From: Geotrypetes seraphini
Lineage: Eukaryota > Chordata > Amphibia > Gymnophiona > Dermophiidae
DNA length: 64,000 nt
NCBI RefSeq assembly: GCF_902459505.1
Contig: NC_047088.1
Span: 29,258,730 to 29,322,729, forward strand
Reading direction: 5' to 3'
In this document: piece after piece, positions 44,901 through 53,300 of the stretch
Position numbering within the stretch: the first letter of the stretch is position 1
How the letters are laid out: the number at the start of each line of letters is the position of its first letter
Notes under the pieces: generated by a model
The model's input: only the letters and a program-made list of their open reading frames with translations
Database searches by the model: none
What the model was told of the DNA's origin: nothing
Program-made: the position numbers and the translations under genes

Positions 44901-47346
44901 TCCACAGAAACATAAAATTACATCAGGGTGGGGGGGGGGGGCTGTACTCGGCCAAAAGAAAGCTCCTGGAATGGCGAAGGCAGCGTTATGCAACTCACTA
45001 ATGCTTCCAGCCACCTGGAGAAAGAAGCAAAAAGTTTTAAAGGTAGATCAGGCAAGGATGTGTGTTTTTACAGAGAGGGAACACTACTGATCCTAGGGTA
45101 GATGGTTAAGAGAAAGGGGGAGCCACTGGATCTCAGGGGTCGGTTTTAACCAGGAGCAGGAACTGTCTTACCAGTCCTTGCCTTGAGCTAGCCCTGTGTG
45201 ACAACATAATTTACAATGCATGCTGAGCACAGAAATATTTTCACTTAAGGTGGCATAGGGGTTGTGCTCATTGCTCAAGAGTGATACCTAGTGGCAGGGC
45301 ATAAAACTACAGAGCTTTAGAATGAGGTACACAATTCCTGGCCAAAAATGTTCAGTACAGTGATCAGACCAGGTACACTGTGGGAGGAACGTAAAAAAGG
45401 GGAAGATGATCACACATGCCTCAGATGGCAGATGTCCATCCCAAATCCCCAAGGCACAGCTCTCTATACCTGAATTGTGGGAGGAAGAAGCCTGAATCAC
45501 AATTAAATCATTTCAAAATTTCCAGTCAGCTATGAAAGGCAGTAAAAGGTTTTCTCCCACCTAATGCTATCTGACCAGGATGTTTCACGCTCTCCTACTA
45601 ATGTGGAACAGTCTCTCAGAAGAGGTGGTAGAAATAAAGACTGAGTCTGAATTCAAGAGGGCCTGGGATAGGCACGCCAGATCTCTTAGAGAAAGATAAA
45701 GAGATAATGGTTACTGTGGACGGGCATACTAGATGAGCCATTTGGCCTTTATCTGCCGTCATGTTTCTATGTAACTGCAGGAATGTTTCAGTTCCAGAGG
45801 AACATAACATAAATCTTTATTTATAGACCACAGAAGCCTTTCGGTTCGAGGTGGTTTACAGAAAAAGTGGTTGAGAAGAATCAGCAAGCTACAACAAAGA
45901 TGAAAGAACTGAAGATTGAAAAGATTGCAATGTGGGAAATAAGCAGGACTTTACAAAGAGGGAGGTTAATAAATAGGTAAGGATGGTCATAGTCTGAGAG
46001 CAGCATCACAGAATAGCGTATCAATGGTCATCACCATTCAGCAAATTTTCCAGTCCTTGGCCACCAAGGTTAATAGTAGACGGCTAGTATATAAATGACC
46101 TGGCACTAATACTAGTCACTTTCCTAACAATTTTCCTCTTCCTTGTTTGAATATGGGACTGAGTCAGCAACAGAAGCCTTCTGAAGTGACTAGTTGCTAC
46201 CCAGGTCTGCAGTTTTACATCTTAACAGCCATCAGCAGTGGTTCTCAATCTTTTTTTCAGTTGGAACACACCTGGCAGATGATACTTGCATATATGACAT
46301 ACTACATACAAGACCCTTACAGACATTTGGTCTGATACAGTGTGGCAGTTCTTATGAATCAAATGTAAACATTTTCTGCATCCACAAAATCCTTATGTCC
46401 CCTGATAAATGGATGCAGATCAGAATTTACATTTTCTGCATGGAAGTTATTTAGAGAATGACACGGGGACAGAATTTGTCCCCATCCCTGCATATAAACA
46501 CAGGAAACCATGTCATTCTTTAGTGTCTATTTCAACTTCAGTCCTTCTACACCAGCATTCTTCAATGCAAGGTTTGAGGGTCAGCGGTTGTGCCCATTCA
46601 TACTCTGATTCTTCCCAAGTATGTAAATTTTTTATTTCAATAAGATGGATATATAGAATAAATACGGTACCAGATAGGTTGAATGGAGAGTTAGAATGGG
46701 CATCCCTATTCTGGCAGATAAGGTCTGTAAATCCCATCTAGTCAAGTTTACTTCCTGTGCAAAGCTGCTATGATCACTTGTTTGTAGGCACAAAGCAGAC
46801 CATTGGTTCCCAAATTGTAGACTGGGACCCCAAATGGGGTCACTCATTAATAGAGAAGGATCATGGAAAGAGAGCTTCTTCCCTTCCCTTTGGACCACCA
46901 TTGTGACTTTTGTTCAATAATGGCAACCAGGAAGTGGCCAGTGAGTCGGTGAATGTTCACAGGCTCTGGCACCTCCACCCACATGGGCTTCCTGTTAAAA
47001 TGGAAGCTCATGCAGAGTACTGAGGTCTGTAAGCACATAATGATACACACAGTCCTGTGCTAACTGCTGCTACTGATGTCATGACTATGGTAGTTACAGC
47101 ATTGATGTTTTGGATACAAGTATGTATGTGGGGGAGAGTGGAGGGTGGCAACAGTGGCACACAAAAAATGAATGAAACAAAAGGTTTCACTGCATCCCTC
47201 TAGGACTTTGGAATTGAATCTAGAATATACTATAAAACTTGGGTGAACATAGCAGAAAACAGCAGAGGCGCTTGGCCTCTGGTGGTCACATTTTATGGCA
47301 TGGATGAAGACATGCTAATTAATAGTTTAGTCAAAAGAAAAGGAAA

Positions 47347-47382
<36 letters not shown>

Positions 47383-50300
47383 TATTACCTGAGATCCTTC
47401 AGATCTTCCTTAAAAGCCTGAGGGTAAACAAAACCAAAAGTAAGCAATTACTATTTGACAGGTATTTTTATAGAAATATTTTTTGACAACAAGCTGTTCA
47501 AGAATAAATGATTTTAATGTTACAGAACAGTTTGGCAACCTCTCTCTATTAGTCTAAATCAGTGTATTGCAAACTGTGCGCCATGGTAGATTCCAGATGT
47601 GCCACGAGATGCTGGTGAAGAGGAAAAGTGCCGGCTGACTACTTATAGGACGTGCCTCTCGCGGCAAGAGGCATGTCCTGTAGGCAGTCAGCCGGCACCA
47701 TTGCCTCTCCTTTTCCAGCACTCCCCCCCCAAGCGGTAAAACGAGGCTTAGGGCCGCAGCTGGAGGGAATCCGTGCATGTCGACTTGTTGCATTGCACAA
47801 GGCTTTTCTCTATTGAAATATTATTGAGGAGGTTTTTTATGCCAGTGACTTTATTACACCCTGTAAAACTCCACCTGTTTTCAACCTGAGTTTCTCGGTT
47901 TGGTGGAGGGGGGGATCTGAGGCTTTTTCCTCCTCTTAATAATTTTCACAGAAGAAGCGTTGCTGATGTGCGAATTGTGGGGTTTTCTGCCTTGTTCTGG
48001 AACTCTATGCCTGTGGAATGTTTAGTACTTCTCTTTGTGGACTCTGCTGATCTTTCATGAGTAGTTGTGCTGTGCTGTAAACCAGGTCGAAAGTGTAGTG
48101 AGATTATATTGTTTGGTTTTTCGAGGGGCTTGTGTTGTGTTGACTTGTTGATGTCACACATGTGCATGACATCACATTGATGTCCAAGCATTTCCAGATG
48201 ACTTCCCAGCTGCAGCCCCACATTTAATGTACTGTGGCTTCAAAAGGTTTGCAGCACACTGGTCTAAATAAAAGCACTTAAATTTGAAGTTAATTTATGT
48301 TCTCGTATGTGAAACAAAAAGCTTTCAAACAACAGCTCTGCATCCAAATTTTACAGCTGCAATGTCTTTTACAAACACAGGCTGTGAATACTATTAAATA
48401 ATGTAACTCTCTAGATGTTCAAAGTTAAGGCAGCCACATCAAAACACACTGGAGAAGCAGGTACCACATAAAAAGCTTGAAAAAGGGGCGGGGGGGACCA
48501 AGTGAATAAGTACAAGGGAGAGAGAAAGGTGAAAAAGGGGTGGGGAGGAAGTCCCAAGTGGGACGAACACAGGACAACCCACAAACTTCCAAACTACAGA
48601 ATATACCTCCAACAGCAGACATTCCCATAGATATACATTACATTAGTGACTTCTATTCCGCCTGTACCTTGCAGTTCTAAGCGGATTACAGTATAAGATT
48701 GCTGGACATTTCCAGGAAGTTACAATTTACAGTATAAGATTGCTGGACATTTCCAGGAAGTTACAATTTACAGTATAAGATTGCTGGACATTTCCAGGAA
48801 GTTGCCATTTAGGGGACGTTTACACAGTGGATGCAGGGGAATTACAGATAAGGGGCGTTGAATAGTAAGGCAAAGGGGAGAGTTTAGGATCACTAGAAGG
48901 GAAGAAGAGGTTTAGGGTTGGTTTCTTGATAGGGTCATAGGGGAGATAATAGTAGAAGGGAGGAGGTTAGCTGGTAGTTTGCATGGAGGGGGGAGGAAGC
49001 GAGAGGGGGGATAAGAAGGTTGTATAGTTTTTTTTGAAAAGCAGAGTTTTGATTTCTTTTCAGAATGATTTAAAGTCACTTGTAGTTGTCAGCAGGTTGA
49101 AGATGGAGGGGTCCAGCTTCGCTGCCTGCGTCGCTAGGAGGCCGTCGTACATTTTTTTGCGCTGAGTTCCCTTAAGTGGTGGGTAGGAGAATAGGGTCTG
49201 GGTTCTTCTTGGTCTGGATATGCTGTTATGATTTAGACGGTTGTTGAAATAGGTGGGTGCAGTTCCGTTTGTTGCTTTGAATAAGAGACAATAGAATTTG
49301 AATTGGATTCGAGCTCGTATCGGTAGCCAGTGTGAGTCTAGGTAGGCATTGGTGATATGGTCAAATTTTCCGAGTGAATAGATCAGCCTGAGGGCTGTGT
49401 TTTGAATGGTCTGTAGTTGGTTTATCAAGATTGTGGGGCAAGGAAGGTAGAGGATATTGCAATAGTCCACTAGTCCTAGGACAAGGAATTGGACTATGAT
49501 CCTGTAATGATCTTTTTCGAAAAATTTTCTTATTTTTCGTAGGTTGCGCATGGTGAAAAATGCTTTTTGAGTGGTTTTGTTGATTTGTATCTGCATTGTG
49601 CAGCATCTATCTATCGACATTCCAAGGATTTTGAGAGAGGGCTGTATGGAGTATTTGGTGGTGTTTATTTCTAGTTCTGTTATGGATGGAGTTTTGTCCT
49701 TTTCAAGTAGTAGGAATTTTGTTTTGTCCGAGTTTAATTTCAGTTTGTGGTCCAGCATCCATTCTTCCACTGCTTCCAGTGTTGTTTTTAGGTTGCCTAA
49801 TGAAGTAGGGTCTTGGATGTCGAAGGGGAGTAGTATGGTTATATCATCAGCATAGCTGAAAGATGTTACGTTTAGGGTATCTAGGGTGATGCCAAGGGAT
49901 AATAATAAGAAGTTGAAGAGCATAGGCGACAGCGGTGATCCTTGTGGGACTCCACAGGGGTTAGACCAGGGGTCCGATTTGTGGTCGTTTGACTTGACTC
50001 TGTAGGTTCTTGTTTTTAGGAATTCTTGGAACCATTTGTATACAATTTATGTATTTAATTTTCTATACCGTTCTCCCAGGGGAGCTCAGAACTGTTTACA
50101 TGAATTTATTAAGGTACTCAAGCATTTTTCCCTTTGTCCTGGTAGGCTCACAAAGCACAATTACTTACTGTAATAGGTGCTATCCAGGACTACAGGCAGA
50201 TATTCTCACAACCCACCCACCTTCCCTGGTTGGTTTCTTAGCTTGTTTTTGGAAATGAGTTACCAGGCTGGACTACAGGAAGCAGAGTCGAGGCAGAACT

Positions 50301-53300
50301 ATATTTGGTCAGTAACTGAACAAATTCCCGCTTTAAGATGGTCTGGATTGTAGCCTGCAATTGTGGATCCGAGTCTGAAACTGGACCACTTGCTGAGGCT
50401 AAAGGCTCCAAGGATGAAGAGGAAGAATGCTTAAGTAGCTTGAGGACCACCGCTGGAACTGTCTGCTGAGTTATCTGACCTGAGGGAAGCTCAGAAGACT
50501 TGGCAGATTTACTCAAGGTCGAGGACGTTCCAAATGAGGAAGGTCTGATGAGAGTCGAGGTCAAGGAGGACACCTTGTAGCAGGCTTGACCGAATCGGAG
50601 GTCGAGGTCGGAGTAGGGGGTTTCCATACTGAAAATCTTCTCCACTTGAACTCAACGACGTTTGAGGGCTCGAGGTTGAAGGGTAGCACAGTGAACGCAC
50701 GACTCCGGGCAGTAGTCAGGGCCCAAACACTGAAGGCACCAACGGTGTGGGTCAGTGAGGGATATCGCACGCTAGCATTGGCTATACTTCTTAAAGCCCG
50801 TGACTGGCTGGAAAATAGAAGGCAAAATAGCCGCCGCAAAGTCGAAGCCCGCAGGCTGAGGGCGCGTGGCAGGCCCCGCCGTCACTAGATAAAAAAGTTT
50901 AACTTTTTTTTTTTTTTTAAACAATGACCGAAAGAAAACACAGCGACACGGTAATAAAGAAATAAAACACGAACCACGGTTTAAGAAGGCACAAAGTGAA
51001 CTAAGTTCAGCACAGTGTCAAAGACGGACTTCTCAACTCCGCATAAAACTGAGAACTGAGGAGACGTGCCCTGTGCTGAGCGGGAAGGCACTCACGTATG
51101 CGAGGCTGTCCGCATCTGGGCTCAGTGGACGACATCACCCACATGTGAGAATAGGCTGCCTGCTTATCTTGGGATAAACTAAAAGTACTAATATTTACAA
51201 ACAAATCCTAATATGCAAGACTCTGCAAGCAGTACAACCCCAGAGGAAAAGAAACAAATGCATTTCTTCTTGAAGAGACAAATCAATCACTAAATAAAAA
51301 AATCCAGACAAATCAATTACTAAATAAAAAAAATATAAGCATCTCCCCCACCGTTGTTGTCTTTCTCCCTCCATGTGCCTTGCCTTCTGGCCTGCCCCCC
51401 AGTGTTATCTTTGGCCGGCTCCCTGAGTGCTACATTGCACAAAGCTGTGGGCAGCGGCTCCTCACGCGCATCTCACGCCTCATCTGTTAGCCTTCCCTCT
51501 GACATTGCGATGTCAGAGATGAGGCTTCAGGTTCAGGCACAGGCCGCACGTAGGAGCCTTTTCCTATGGCTTTGGGCACTGCAGCACTCAGGGAGCCAGC
51601 CTGAAGACGCCGCATTGATCGCACTGTGGACCGGTGGCTGAAGAATGCTGTCTTGGGCCCGATGGACGTGCCGGCTCTGCAGACCGGCGGTTGAAGAACA
51701 CTGCCTTAGACCCTCGGAAATATGTGTTTTCCGAGGGTCTTAGGCGAACCCTGTGAAAGTTGAGTTACCAAGTAGCAGATTGTGTTTGTCTTTGGAAGTG
51801 TTTAGTAGGAGGAATTTGGAGAAGTCTTCATTAGTGTTACTCCATTTGTTGGGTGGGATATAGAACAGAGTGGTGCTCAGGTTGGCAGTCAGGTCGTATT
51901 TGTGAGATTGCAGGTGAGGATTTCTAAGTCTTCAGTTGATTTGGAGTCAATGATCTGGAAGTTGAAGTGGTCTTTAAGAATGATGGCTATTCCACTGAGT
52001 GCTTACCTCCTGTTTAAGAGTTGACATCGGAAGCCGCAGTGCCTCCTGGAGAAGACTGTACATGCCAGATATGAGGAAAGTGAGCTGTTCTTCGGACAGT
52101 GTTGAAGTCTCCAAGATTAGCTTCACAGACTCTCTGCAGTCCTTTCCTTCAAGCGCACTCACCACAACTGTGATGCAGAATTGAAAAAAATGACATTTTG
52201 ATCTTATGGGGAAAGTAAAAAGCTTAATATTACAAAACTGAGTGTACTGGTAGAAAAGCAGAAGAAATGGTATTGTTAATAGAGGCATCTATAATAAGAG
52301 ATTATTCTGTATTACAACTAAAGCAGGGTCTGCCTAGGAGTACTTGATACACTAGGCCAGGGGTGTCCAAATGGTCGATCGTGATCGACCAGTAGATCAC
52401 AAAGGTAACGCGAGTCAATTTTGTTCTTCCTGCCTCCCTGATCCAGGCCAGGCACGTAGAAGTACTGGACCCACAAGCCTTCCCCCTCGACGTCAGAGAG
52501 GAAGTTCTGGGCCAGCCAATCAATGCCTGGCTGGAACTGCCTCTCAAGACGTCGGGGTGAGGGGGGGAAGGCATGTGGGCCCGGTGCTTGTACATGCTAG
52601 GCCTGGCTCAGGGAACCAGGGAGAAATCGGCGTGGTGGCTTGGGCAGGGAGAGAGAAAGAATCAGGGAAGTGGAGAAATCAGCACGATGGCTTGGGGGGG
52701 CAGGGGGGAGAGAAAAAGACAGAAATAAAGAGGGGGCAGGGGGAGAGAGAAAGAAAGATAGGCAGGTAGGGGGAGAGAGAAAGACAGAAATAAAGAGGGG
52801 GCAGGGGGAGAAAGAAAGAAAGACAGAAAGAAAAGGGGAGGAGCAGAAAGACAGAAATATTGGATTTACAGAAGAAGGAAGTGCAACCAGAGACTCATGA
52901 AATCACCAGACAAAAAGGTAGGAAAAATGATTTTATTTTCAATTTAGTGATCAAAATGTGTCCGTTTTGAGAATTTTTATTTGCTGTCTATATTTTGCAC
53001 TATGGCATCCTTTTACTAAACCGCAATAGTGTTTTTTAGCGCAGGGAGCCTATGAGCATCGGGAGCTGTAAGGGGCATTCAGTGCAGTTCCCTGTGCTAA
53101 AAACCGCTATTGCAGTTTAGTAAAAGGGGAGGGGGTATATTTGTCTATTTTTGTAAAATTGTTACTGAGGTGACATTGCATATTTTAAAGTCATCTGACC
53201 TCTGAAAAAAAATCCCAAATACAAATGATAAATAACATTTTTTCTGCATACAGTGTGCTTTGTGTTTTTTAAAATTTTATTGTTGGTAGATCATTTTAAC

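Larger units (their letters stand above)
52358..53300. mobile_element. hAT-type composite element remnant
   Basis: The left end CAGGGGTGTCCAAATGG followed by tcgatcgtgatcgaccag is typical of a hAT group. Interior: palindromic module (52472-52580), purine-rich tandem repeats (about 52640-52880), AT cassette (52898-52975) and a nested MITE (53004-53130). A worn right end (ttggtagatcattttaac) is near 53300. Confidence 0.65.
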
